Positions 34,153 to 45,800 of a stretch of 64,000 nucleotides of DNA are shown here, piece after piece. The translations under genes were made by a program, and so were the position numbers. The notes beneath the pieces were generated by a model. That model ran no database searches. It was not told the origin of the DNA and saw only the letters and a list, made by a program, of their open reading frames with translations. Location of the stretch: NCBI GenBank assembly GCA_004794655.1, contig SMMW01000001.1, positions 2,108,001 to 2,172,000 on the forward strand, written 5' to 3'. The DNA comes from Marisa cornuarietis (lineage: Eukaryota; Mollusca; Gastropoda; Architaenioglossa; Ampullariidae). The stretch's first letter is position 1. Every line of letters starts with the position of its first letter.

Positions 34153-35756
34153 TCTGATTTATAAGACAATGTCAGTGAATTCTCCTTCTTTCAGAATTGT
34201 ATATGTACTGGCATTCAGTTTTTACCACTCAAAAGGAGTCGACATAACTTTTTGGACAGGTCTAGATATCACAGAAATCTATACAACTTATGTGTAATAA
34301 GGAATGATTTTGTAGAAAATAGTAAATAATGGATGATTTAGTGCAGTGAGAGAATATTGCTAGTGATCAAAATAAATAAATTATCTGAATTATATCTGCG
34401 TTCAATTTTGTAACTTTTGTAGCATGTCGATTATTTGATTATTTTTATGGGGCTAAGGCATTTATCTACATTAACAGAGTGTGTAATTTCCCACTGATGT
34501 GAGATTGGTATGTGTTAGGTGTGTGTGTGCTTGCATGTATGCATGTAACTTTTATTTGTGTTTGATATTTGTTTGGGGTGGGGATGTGTCACATTTGTAA
34601 TGATCCTTTGTGGAAATAGTGCTTTAAAAATGCTTTCTTATTATTACAGATACATGTATGCATACTATCCAAGATATATAAATATTTCTGTGGAAAAGAA
34701 AATAGTTGTGACCAGGTCAGACATACAGTCCTCAAGGCCCTGAAAGAATATGTGAAAAAGAAATACTGAAAATACTGAATGGAGTTAAATAATTATTGCA
34801 TTCTTTAATGATGCACACATCAGAATTGTGCCAACAGACACAAGATTCCATATGAAACAATACTGACGTCAGTTTATCCTTATAACTTATATGTTTGAAC
34901 TGTAGTTCTTTGATATTTTGAAAAGAAGTGTACTATGAGCTTGTTTTCAGCCCTTTGGCAAGAGTCCTTTCCCATGTCTTAAAGGAAATATGTGTAGATC
35001 TTAAACCTTAGTAAAAATGTGTTAAACAGATCATTGCTGACATAATTAAGGTATTGTGCTTTCATTAGTTTTAGCCATATAAAACAAAGGTCAGCTGCTT
35101 GTGTAAACCATTTCTGAGAAGTAGATGTGTTTTGACATAAACACAAGTGAGCAATTTCTAAAGGGATTTACTTTCTAAATCACAAATATTCTGGTTTCCC
35201 ATGCCATTTATGTTTAGCTTAGAACATTTTGTCTTCATGATAGCAAGTTTTATCAAAATTGTGCTGTGTTAGATTATACATTTTATTTTAAAATATTTGA
35301 TGCTGTTTGTTTCAGGCCTAGCTGCAGGGCCCACATTTCCTAGAGATAAAGCCATTGCTGGTATTAAGATGCTGTTAAGAACACCTACCTCAGATATTGT
35401 TCAATAAACTGAACCACGTTTTTAGTAGTAAGTATTTCTCATTATTACCTTTGATACTCTTGAATTTTTTTAAAATTTGGATATTGTAGTTTGTATACAA
35501 TATACAGTTATTTTCTTTCGGTGTATTTACCACTTGGACCAAGAACTCTTTAGCATTTAGTTTCAGCTGTTCTTCAATAGAAAGATGGGAATAACAGTGT
35601 CTGCATAGTAGGCTTGATACACATCAAAGCCTGCCTGTCACGATTTCTGTTTTTATTATTTTTTATTTTCCTGTTGTTTTAAGTTTTTTCTTCTCATCTG
35701 TTTTTGCTGCGCAATGAGTGTTCTTTTGAATGGATACCTGCCCAATATAAATTGAC

Positions 35757-35764
35757 ATCATCAC

Positions 35765-35829
<65 letters not shown>
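35757..35829. repeat. (ATC)n microsatellite
   Basis: About 24 ATC/TCA trinucleotide units with one early interruption (ACC). It produces a spurious poly-serine frame on the plus strand and is not a gene. Confidence 0.97.
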
Positions 35830-37282
35830 GATATGATTGGAGATGTACATCAAAACCTCTGCTTCAGTAGAGGTGATTTAGATGAAAACATGAACAAGCA
35901 GGCAACATAACATAAGCAAAATTCCTTTTCTTCTGGCTGTCACATTATACACCAGACAGAATCAGTAGTGCACTGTGAAATTGAAAGATTGATGCGTTGG
36001 TTCACCACAAAGCTTTTCAGAGCCAGCTGTCACTCCTGTCTGGCTCACATATAGCAGACAGGAAGTTGCATGTAATAAGTGCTCTGCATACAACTGACAA
36101 TGAAGCTGAGCGTATAGATGCATATAGATTTACTTGGCTGGTGCAATAAGGACACGAGGAAACAGCAGTTTGTGAGTTATGCAAATTATGTGAGCTCTAA
36201 TGCAATTATTGTTATGGTAATACATCTACAGTCGTCCATGGTCCACTAAAGTATTAAAGGATAGTGTTAACCAGACAAATATCAATAACTTTTGATCGGG
36301 TCTTTGGCAAAGTTTTGATAAACTGCTATTTAAAAACTTTGCCAATATTTTTTCTTTGTCTGGTTAGGAACAGTCATAACAATATTTGACACTAAGTGTA
36401 TGTTAGACCTGCATTTTTTGCTGTTTCTCGCATCTGTTCAAAGCGCAAGATGTGCAAGAGCCGCCTTAAGGCCCGCAAGAATTGGCCACAGATTGCTGTG
36501 CAAGAACTTATCAGGCACTTCAAATCTTGGCTGTGTATGTTACAGTTAGCGAGTTCTGAAGGACTCTTACGGGCTTGTCCATTGTTCAGCGTTGCCATGT
36601 GTGCTGCGCTTTCCTTGGCTACTCTGACGTCCTGTATTGATGAGAATATTCAATGTCTGCGTGGACTGTTTTATTTAGTGCCTGCACAGTTCCCCATTGA
36701 AAGAAATACTTTAGCGATGCACGCATCCCACGATCAGAGATAGCAGGAGAAACGCACACGCATTGTGCACGTGCAACGCCTTGTCTAATGTTAGCAGCAT
36801 ACTTCAAAACGGACCCCCCTCCCCCAAAAAAAAGATTTTAACGAACGCTGAATAGGTTTTGGGGGATTTTTTTTACCTTCGCTGATTGGCAGGAGATTTT
36901 AGTTACCGTGGTCTTGTGCGAAGGTAGAGGTGGTTCTGGTGGTAGCGTTTAAAACTGGGAGAGTTAGGGTGTACGGGTAGCGGCATGCTCTTTTTTTTCC
37001 ATTTGGCTGCCGCTTGAGACCGGATGAAGCCAGCCTTTGTGATCTTATTCAATTGAGCGAAAGCGTTTTTTTAACCTAAAAGATACGTGCGTGCAAAGCT
37101 ACGAAGCGCTGAATGTTGGCCTTGTTAATCAGACATGATTGCCTTGCTTGCAGCGGGTTAACAGGACTGATTTCAGCGAAACGGTGTCTTTCCGCATTTC
37201 TAAACTTTGTGAAAGACTGCAACCAACAGACCTTTGTACCCTTTTGAAATGTGTCTGTGTTAAAAAAAAGGAGGGGAATATG

Positions 37283-37610
37283 TACGTAGCCTGGCGCTTA
37301 GTGTGCTAGACTATGGAGAATGTTGCAGGTTTGAATCCCTTTCTGGCCTCGGGCTGGAAAACTCGGAAACCCTGCCTCCTACCCCGACACACCTTAGGCC
37401 TCCACTCGGCAGTTTACAAGCAGAAGTGGGTACCTGGTTTATCAGGGATGGTAAAGGCTTGCGCTCGGCCTTCCACCTCGTGAATTATAATGAACAAGTA
37501 CCCTCACTGCCTTTAAATGGTCACTAGGCTATGGGACTTCAAACCTAGACCTTTCCGTCCATTCGTTTTCTGTGATCTCTGTAATAAAGTTGTGGTCTCG
37601 AGGTTTGTTC
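37283..37610 (+). mobile_element. tRNA-derived SINE, second family
   Basis: The 5' part is tRNA-like: an A-box-like TAGCCTGGCGCTTAG at about 37287, then about 60 nt further on the B-box-like GGTTTGAATCC at 37329-37339. The body of roughly 250 bp (from TCTGGCCTCGGGCTGG through CACTAGGCTATGGG) differs from the other SINE family in this window. The 3' end is not defined and no target duplication was found. Confidence 0.6.
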
Positions 37611-38142
37611 TGGACAGTGAATGGAAAACTGCCTGACTACTCAAAAGTAAATCGCAAAGGGGGTGAGGCGCAGGATAGGGTTAGTAGTCTTCGCCTCCCA
37701 TATGTCGTTCCCTAAGTGGTGAGCCACTAAACTGAGTAAAGGGTATGTACACGGCTGTTTAGAAACACGCTTTTTCCTTTAAACAGCCTCATTTTGTTTG
37801 ACAAACTGTTTTCCTCGTGTTCTGTGCTGTATTTTTGAGGACAGGTGATGCTTTCAACAAACTGGCCACCAAAGCAGTGGACCTATTTGGAATTTGAAAG
37901 GAGGATTTACCCCACATTTAAAGGAGTCCAGAGTGCTCAAATATCAAATTATACACTTTAAAGCGAGTCCTTGGGTCTGTTATCAACAGTTGAAATTGAA
38001 TGAACAGATATTCTTTTAATTTCGGTCTAATTTCATAAAGCAGTGCAATATCCCAATAGCGCTTTAACTAGTTTTAAGGAAGCCATTTTGTTCACGCAAT
38101 CTCAGTTGGTCTTGTTTCGCATCCACTCGAAATCGATTGTGC

Positions 38143-38154
38143 TGCGCATGCGCA
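38143..38154. promoter_or_regulatory. NRF-1-like palindrome
   Basis: TGCGCATGCGCA is a perfect match to the NRF-1 binding palindrome, common in animal promoters. It lies in a CpG-bearing patch 4.5 kb upstream of the FUT8 start codon, so it could mark a FUT8 promoter with a non-coding first exon. No transcription start can be shown. Confidence 0.4.
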
Positions 38155-38676
38155 CTTCTTTTGTTTTACATCTGGAAAGAAAAGAGAGCCACTTAAAGCG
38201 CAATAAACAACTTTTTGTTGATGTTTTGCAGTTTTTTAAAACCAGATATTGCGTATAGCAATAAAAAAACGATCAGAACGTACTACACATTTTTTTTTTA
38301 CCGAATCCTGTAACAGCGAAACTGGATAAAGATCTGTCGATGACATTGACTACTTCTATTCCTTATCGTAAAACCCTATCGGCTTTTCATGGGTCACGGG
38401 ACCCAGCAACAGCACAGTTTTCGAAAACAACGTTAAGTTCGCTTGTGTGGCATCGATGACGAGGAAAGCTGTTTTCGGAGAATTTTCGCAATTTTTTTTC
38501 GTGTTTTAAAAGACGTTGGTGTGACAAATACGTTCACAAAGCTGTTTTTATTTTCCTTCGTGTGACATAACTAGCATTTCAGTGCCCTTCTAACGTATAC
38601 ACCCGCCCTCGCCATACTGTCACTGATCTATGAGGCCTTTAGTCACTGGCAACATATAATAAATGAATTGCAAATA

Positions 38677-39127
38677 CAGTAATCCTTCGCTATATTGCGG
38701 TTCACTTCTTGGGGCTTCACTGAATCGCTGAGTTTTTGCTATATCGCGGGATTTTGCGGTATATAGGTATTTATATAATATTTATGATTTTAATTATTTT
38801 TGCCCAAAAATTTAAAACAATATATAAAATGTTAATTTCAAAATATTAAAAGGATATTAAATTGAAGTAAAATACAGTATGTACAGGTATTTCATCATCG
38901 GATGAATACCGTACTATAGACAATAGAAACGCATATGAAGTGTTTATAAGAGTGTAGGAAAGGTTAATAAGAGAGGGGCAAAGGTTTATAGAGTGTGGAA
39001 AGGGTTTATAATGCCTTAATATATATATATATAATAATAAAATAAATAAAACGTCGCAACTTCGCGAATTTTAAACTATCACGGGGGTCTCTGGAACGTA
39101 ACCCCCGCGTTGGTTGAGGGATTACTG
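38677..39127. mobile_element. Tigger-like (Tc1/mariner superfamily) MITE, copy 1
   Basis: A 451-bp element beginning CAGTAATCCTTCGCTATAT and ending GTTGAGGGATTACTG, so the termini are inverted repeats. It is flanked by TA on both sides (38675-38676, 39128-39129). Inside is the block GCGGTATATAGGTATTTAT followed by AT-rich sequence, shared with copy 2 at 59603-60093. TA duplications and CAGT ends fit Tigger/pogo elements. No transposase is encoded. Confidence 0.88.
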
Positions 39128-39129
39128 TA

Positions 39130-40159
39130 GTATGACTATGAGTATTACAAGATTTGAATCGAACGCAGATTCGTCTGAATCGGACATACTTTTACATGGT
39201 CCCATTGCAAACTTTAAAAAGTAAGCTCTTTTCTGCAGCAGCAGTGAGGTGAATAGCTTTTCGCCCCAGCTAAGAAGTGTTGGTAGAGGTGGAGAACGTG
39301 TTTGAGAAGATGGTGTTACGGGAGCAAGGTTGCCAAAGAAACAATTCAGTACCTAGAAAGTGACGGGTGTCTGTTTGCGCTGGGCGGTTTTGACAGTGGG
39401 CAAGATGGTGTGTGTTCAACACATGAACAGCTTGAGATTTCTCAGGACTTGGGCAGCGCTGTTAGGAAAGCATCAGTGCTGTCGGGGGCGTAGCAACTTT
39501 CAGCGGGCTGATAAGACCTTGTCTGACTTCGTAAAATCTGGATTGTGTACCTGTCATTGCCAGAAAGATTACCCTACCCTTACCCCCTAAAGAAGTCTGA
39601 GTCAAGTATTGTTCCATCTTTCAGAGACCATGTGGGGGAGGGGAAGAAATTCTGCCCGTTTATCCATTGCTCCAAAGTTTATCGAATTGTTTAAAAGAAC
39701 GTTTTATGGAGTTGTGTAACAGTTTTGTGTGAATACACTTTGCTGTAATTACTGTAGTGCTTGCATAATGTGTTTCCCACCCATACAATGCAAGGGGTTT
39801 TCAGACGCCCAGTTAAACTTAGTGGTAGTTTTGAGACTCTTGGTTAAAAAAATTGTATTTTTTTAAATACCACGTTTTAACACATTGGGGGCTTTCTTGA
39901 CCAGTTCCAGAAAATGTACACATCGAAGTACATTTACTAACATTATCCTGAACTTTATCATGGATGTCATGACAAATGCTTTTTCGTTTGCAGACTCGAC
40001 GCCAAATCGTTTATGTTTTCAGACCCGTATTTTTTTCAGGGAATTCCCTACGTAAAATAGGCACGTGTCTAAGCAATAAGACATACTGCTAGTAGTAGTA
40101 GTGCACACATAATGCTGCCGCACGCACGCATGTTTGACCAGCAGTATTTTCTGGGTAAC
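39130..40159. other. No gene recognised
   Basis: Short plus-strand frames near 39302-39590 have no recognisable motif. A G-rich run (TGTGGGGGAGGGGAAG) lies near 39630. I see nothing else that can be supported. Confidence 0.4.
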
Positions 40160-40171
40160 AAATGCGTTACT

Positions 40172-40452
40172 TGGAGGAAGTGGAACGCTGAGTGGATAAA
40201 GATTTGGCATCCGAACCGAGACGCCTACCGGTTCGATACACATATGGCACAGAACACTTATTTCAGTCGACCCAGCTGGCGGGAAAGGGTACCTGACTCC
40301 ATAGAGACTTGGGGAAAGTGCGGGAGACGAGATGGGCAGAACCCTCACGTAAAGCTGACCCCGAGAAAAGTGAGGTCTCAAACACCACACTCCCCAACGA
40401 CCTCAAAAAAAAAAAAAAAGTTAGGGAACGACCTTTACCTATTTTTTTTTTT
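40172..40452 (+). mobile_element. tRNA-head SINE with 12-bp target duplication
   Basis: It is flanked by perfect 12-bp direct repeats AAATGCGTTACT at 40160-40171 and 40453-40464. The 5' part has an A-box-like TGAGTGGATAAAG (about 40190) and a B-box GGTTCGATACAC (about 40230). The body runs through CAGTCGACCCAGCTGG and GGTACCTGACTCCATAG, with an A run at 40407-40421. It ends with a unique tail and a T run (about 40440-40452). This is the best-preserved of three family copies in the window; the others are 4775-4990 and, reversed, 43345-43535. Confidence 0.85.
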
Positions 40453-40464
40453 AAATGCGTTACT

Positions 40465-42656
40465 CGGGTGGCGCACGACGCCTTAAGCCTTACCTGCCGG
40501 GCCTAATTTTAATCGATGCAAAAACAAAACAAAAAAAAAACATAACCGCATCACTCGATCCATTAAAGGAAGTTGATTTAACGACACACAGCTCCAAGCC
40601 ACTTTCCCCTCTGTTCAGTGGGATATAATCCGATACCTCTGTTCAAAGTACGCGCACGTGCCTCCAGAGAAACACGTTTGTACATCGACGTGACAAAACA
40701 ATACACAAACCGCTTACGTCACTCCTATCCCATCATGAGGGACGCTGGCATATCTGGAATGTGGAAGGACAATAATTGAACAGATGTCAACGACCATTAA
40801 GCGGAGCATGCATGTTTCCGATAACAACTGAATTTATTAGAGGACAAAACACTGTTCGGGAAAGGGATTAATCTGGAAGGGATTTGATCAACTTACTTTA
40901 TTGTCCCCAGTTTTAACCCGCTCACGCGCACATCGATGCGCACGCACGGGCTTAGGCATAGAGGACGTGAGAATAAAATCTTGTTTATAACAAACCATTC
41001 ACACTATATTTTGAATTTAGCACTTCGAAGTCCACAAATTTCCAGATATTTTGTTACGTGGAGGGACAACAGCTCCTAGACAAGAATAACTAGACAGGGA
41101 GACGTCGCTGTCCAGCACAGCACAGCACAGCCTCATGCACGTGCGCAACCCACCTTCTCCCAGGACACATGCACGCACCCACACATGTAGCCCCGCGCAC
41201 GGCGAAAACTGCATGATCCCCACTAGCCTGCCATCGCCGCCAAAAAGCATCACCATCAATGCGAGCGAACAAATGGGCAAGTGTGCTGAACTGCGGCGCC
41301 TTGTGTTGATCGAGGACTGGTCGTCGGCCTGCTGTCGGTGACGGCGGGACCTCACTGTGCACCGCACGTGCGTCTCTCGGCTTCACAGGCGCGCGGCGAC
41401 CTAGTGTCTTGTTTGCGAGTGTGAAAAAAAAAAGTACAGCTTGACGCCCATTTGGACGATGAGCACAGGATGGGGGATGGGGTGAAAGGCTACGTCTGCA
41501 ATACCAGAGACCACCTCCATAAACGCAATCTGCTACCTGTGGTTGGTGGTGGTTTTGTTGTTCCGCATCGATTCTCAAGCGCCTAGGACTAGGGCGGCGT
41601 GCATGGCGCGAACAGACGACGTGGTTGACTGTGGTTCGCTGCCGTCATCCAGCAGCGGGGTACACCTTCTTCAACCTAACCTCGCCTTCTTGTTTCCTCG
41701 TGACAGTATTACACGATTATCTCTCCCGTTCACCGTGATGTTGCTTCATTTTATAGAGGACTGCATGTTTGTCGGATTCACAGAGGAAGAGGTGGTGGGG
41801 CTAAAATTAAACTGCGCTCATTTGTTTAAACTGCCAAGTTCAGTTTTATCTGTATCGTCTGCAGCCTGCGTTTAAGTTTGTAGTCTGGTGCTAGCATACG
41901 TGTGCGGTTGTGGCAATCTTATCTTGAATGATGTAGTTGCAGCAGATGTTGATGGAGATAGACATTTGGGTTGAAATGGTGCAGGAGCCCGTAGATCCAT
42001 GAAGCACAGATCAATATTGTCTTTTAGCAAGTTTGAAATTTGGTATGGAGGACATTATATAACATGATTGTTCTGGAACAAACATCTTTTTAATTTCAGT
42101 GCTGTTGGGTAATGGCTCATGTTTTTGTTGTTGGGTCATCTTATTCATCTTAGTTTTGCACAGGGTGTGATTTATCTGGTAACAATTAGTTTGTTCGAAC
42201 TATTTTGTGGTTTGTTTATCATGTAAAAATTTTATTTAGAGATAAGATATTGCATATTCTGAAGAAGCAGTGTGATACCTATATTGCATGTTGTGAAGAA
42301 ACTGTGATAGTTATCTTGCATGTTATGAAAATCGTTTGTGATGACAATCTGAGAAAAAATATTTTATTAATTTTAAAAGATTAGGATGTTAGTCCAATTA
42401 AATTGAGATGCATCGACATTGATGAATTTAAAGTTTTGATGCTTATACTTTTGATGTTGAGTATTTGAAGGTTGTTTTAAACTGCAGAGGGTTGACTTTT
42501 GTATGAGTGGTTTTATTACTATGAATTTTTGAAATTGCTTCTTTATGCAGATGTTTAGTCATGAGTGGATATAATGCTAACAAAAATATTTTCTAGGACC
42601 CCAAGAAGTGCACTCTGAGTAATCAATATATGGTACATTCACTCTGACATTTTTAG
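40465..42656. other. Upstream region of FUT8, CpG-richer DNA at 40.6-41.9 kb
   Basis: From about 40600 to 41880 the DNA is clearly richer in C, G and CpG than its surroundings. Overlapping frames open on both strands (about 41017-41578) but no domain is recognised, so this looks like promoter or first-exon sequence rather than coding sequence. From 41880 to 42600 it returns to AT-rich DNA. An acceptor-like TGACATTTTTAG ends at 42656, so a non-coding exon joined to the coding exon from 42657 is plausible. Confidence 0.4.
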
Positions 42657-42681
42657 GTGGCACACATATAGGTTGTGAAAG

Positions 42682-42863
42682 ATGAAGAGCTGGAAAGTGA
42701 TTGCAGCACTGCTACTTATGTGGGTGGTGGTGATGGTGTACATGACCACAAGCCTGATGGGGGGTGGGGAGGGAACAGCCCACATTGAACGACAACTGCG
42801 CCATGCAATGGAGGAACTAGATATGCTTCATGCCCAGAACAAAGAGCTACAACAGCTTGCCAA
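42682..42863 (+). other. FUT8: FUT8 exon 1: cytoplasmic tail, signal anchor, start of stem
   Basis: It encodes [20 protein letters not shown] and onward. There are four residues of basic tail, then a hydrophobic segment at about residues 5-24 as the type II signal anchor. A glycine-rich break and the start of a helical stem ([26 protein letters not shown]) follow. The donor is CAA before GTAAGC at 42864. The tail and anchor are diverged from vertebrates in sequence but identical in layout. Confidence 0.92.
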
Positions 42864-45800
42864 GTAAGCAGCAAATAGGCTGATTGATTACTCAACAAAT
42901 ATAGATGTTATGATCATAATTTGTCATTATATGCTTGCACCAGCACTTGTACATGTTAGCATTATTCGTCGTCATTTCTATTAGTATTAGTACTTCTGGG
43001 AACACCAGTTGCTGCAGTATTCCTAACTTCTTGGAAGAACCTTTATTTCTAGCTTCTTGGAAGAACCTTTATTTATAGAGTGGATTGTCTGTTGTTGTCT
43101 TATTCTCTGGGGTTGTTACCATTAGATCTACAATGATTGCCCTTTACTGCCGGATTGCAGCAAGTTTTCGCATTGATCTTTCTGCATCTTTGTGACTATT
43201 TCATTATCTTGTTCAGTGCTATGAGTGGCCCTTGGCTGAGATATTGCACTATATAAATTCTTACTTATTATTAGTATTGTTTGCAGAATAGAATAGTTGT
43301 AAATTTAAAAGCACTATAAAATTTGACTTGACTTTCTACTATTATCCTTAAAAAAGGTATAGGCAGTCTCCTAAGCTTTTTGTCATTGGGGAGTGTGCTG
43401 TTACTGGGATCAGCTTTTTGTGAGAATGGTGTCAATCTTTTCTTCCTCTCTGCCTTACTTTCCACAACTCTATATGGAGTCAGGTACCCACTCTACAGCT
43501 GGGTCGACTGGGTGGAGATGCGCAGCAGTGTGGAACAAGGATCAATCCAGTGCACATCCTGGTTCACATGAACATACTCCACTTGCCTGTCAGTGTTCCT
43601 GCTACTATCCTGCTATCCTGTTGTTATGTTTTGAAAAGATCCTAGAGAAATACAATGTCAGTTGCCACATGCATGATGTACAGTGCTCTTGTACATAAAC
43701 CTTTTCAGAAGATATAAATGCATGATTTGTATAGCACATACTCTTGCTCTTAAGGATCATGCTCTTATGAGACATGAACAACATACAAAGGAACGGAAGG
43801 ATGAACAACAATACTGATGGCTAATAAAAGACAAGTATAGAAAATGCGAAGAGGAATCAGGTAACGAGAACTAAGTGTTGCGATTCAGCCGAGGAAGACA
43901 AGAAGGAAAGTAGCAATAAATGGAAAGTGAGAAGGGGGGGTGGGGTTGAGAAAGGAGTAGCATTCTGTGTGGACTGTTGTTAGGAGTAATGATCAAGAAA
44001 GAGGTATGTTAAACATAGTGTGGTTTACATATGTGTGGCTCACTGGGAGCAGCAATGAATAAGGTGAACAAGGAGGTCTGCTTTTAAAAAATCTTGTTTT
44101 GATATGACATAAGAGAAAGCTTGATGCTTGTTACTGATTCTGATTTTAAAGATAGCAACATCATTGATTTCCTTTTAGTAATTAATGAATGAAAATTATT
44201 TTTTTATACACAGGCTTGTGCAAGGGGTGGGAAAAGAAGATCAAGAAGCTGTCATTCAGAAACTACAGGAGCGCCTTCAGAAGGCAACAAGTGATCTAGA
44301 AAGACTGGGCATCAAAAACACTGAGCAGAGATCAGCAGGTCAGAGAAAATGAATAAAATTTGGTTTACATATTGCAAACAAAAAGATTTAAGTACAGTCT
44401 TGCCTTGTTATCCATCTCTTCTCTGTTATCATCCTGAAAAATCTTCCCCTTGTCCTCGTCATACAAAAAATGTGTCACCACTTATGTTCTTCCACCCTGT
44501 TGTATGTAATTAGAATGCAAACTGTAAGACAAGAGACAGATCTTGACATCTACTGCCCATGGCAAGCTAAGAGACATTCACTGAACAAGTAAGACACATT
44601 GCAATCTCCCCCCCCCACTCTCTCTCTCTCTCTTTATGCACCAATGACAGATTCTGATCATTTGTTCAAATCTAAATTCATTGTGACAATAAAAGGAAAT
44701 GTCTAGACCGAAAAGTTATCTTGAGCCTACTGCAAAAAGCAGTTTTGCTTGGTTAATATATAGACTTTTGTATAATCAATATATATATATATCTTCTTTG
44801 TCTTATATCTGATCAAACATTTGTGTTGAAAGATAGTAAGACAAGGACTGTACCTTTTGAAACAGTTTGACTTTTCGTGTTCAGTTGCTAGGTGTTGCAT
44901 ATTGTCACGAAAGAACGTGGAATGTGGGAAGGGAAGACAGTCCGTTAATCAAGGGGCGTATAGCGCCCGCTCTGGTTCCCGTAACCCAACTCTTTAGTAC
45001 CTGCGGACGCTGGTCAGCCCAGGTGAGGGAGGGTGTAGCGCCAGCTCTGGTTCCCGTAACCCAACTCTTTAGTACCCGCGGACGCTGGTCAGCCCAGGTG
45101 AGGGAGGGTGTAGCGCCTCTCTGATTTCGGCAAGTCCACTCCTTGGCAATTGTTAATCGGACGAGGGTTGTGAATTCAGGTAGGGATAGATTCCAGAGGC
45201 TGGGTAGGGGACTGTCATTGTCTCGCACTAGCGGTGATGCATGATTGGCTGTATTTAAGTGGACAAATGAATTATGAGCGTGGTTGTGAGTGTGACTGAC
45301 CAATCGTGTGCTACGCTATTGTCGAAACCGGCAATTTAACTTTGTGTGGAACCCAGAATCGGGGCTTCGCCACCAAACTCTCGAAGTGATCGCATCAACG
45401 CGAGAGAGAAAGACTTTGAGTAAAGTCAGCTAGTACCTGTCTACGACCATCAGGCACGAGACGTGGTAAAAGGGACTTGTGAAGAGGTGTGCAGCCCACT
45501 CTTAAAACAGAGTGTCAAGGAGAGTAACCACTATCCCTGCAGTCGCCGTGCAACTCTCGGCAGGGGGATAAGTTACTCTGGTCACAAGCTAGGCGCTGGT
45601 CTCATCGGTGGAAGCGTCAGGCCTACTGGTGACAGGGAAGGGAGTGCACACCCGTGCAAGGGGACGGTACGCGTGAGCGCTCGTTCCAACTCCTTTCAAG
45701 TCGTCGAGTGCGAGGTTCCAGACAGCGAAGACAACGGCCAACCGGCCACCATCTCTTCTGCGTCGTGGTGCCAGACAGAGCCACTCAAGACAACGAAGAC

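Larger units (their letters stand above)
32481..38670. other. Gene-poor stretch upstream of FUT8
   Basis: No gene is recognised. CpG content rises in patches (33120-33420, 36400-37130, 38040-38600), which may be regulatory or non-coding first-exon DNA. A donor-like GCAAAAGGTAAAG at 33324-33336, an exon-like segment at 34651-34715 (after TTATTACAG, before GTCAGA) and a terminal-exon-like segment at 35318-35408 (after TTTGTTTCAG, containing CAATAAAC) look gene-like. They could not be joined into a frame matching any protein I know. Confidence 0.35.

Noticed and set aside
35704..35910. Poly-serine frame
   Set aside because: Translation of the (ATC)n microsatellite.
41017..41578. Overlapping open frames on both strands in CpG-rich DNA
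   Set aside because: High GC content reduces stops in all frames. No domain, splice structure or conserved motif was seen.
44905..45303. 132-codon minus-strand frame, repeated identically at 49230-49628
   Set aside because: It lies wholly in the LTRs, is partly made of the 75-bp repeat, and matches no domain. The identity between the two copies comes from LTR duplication, not selection.
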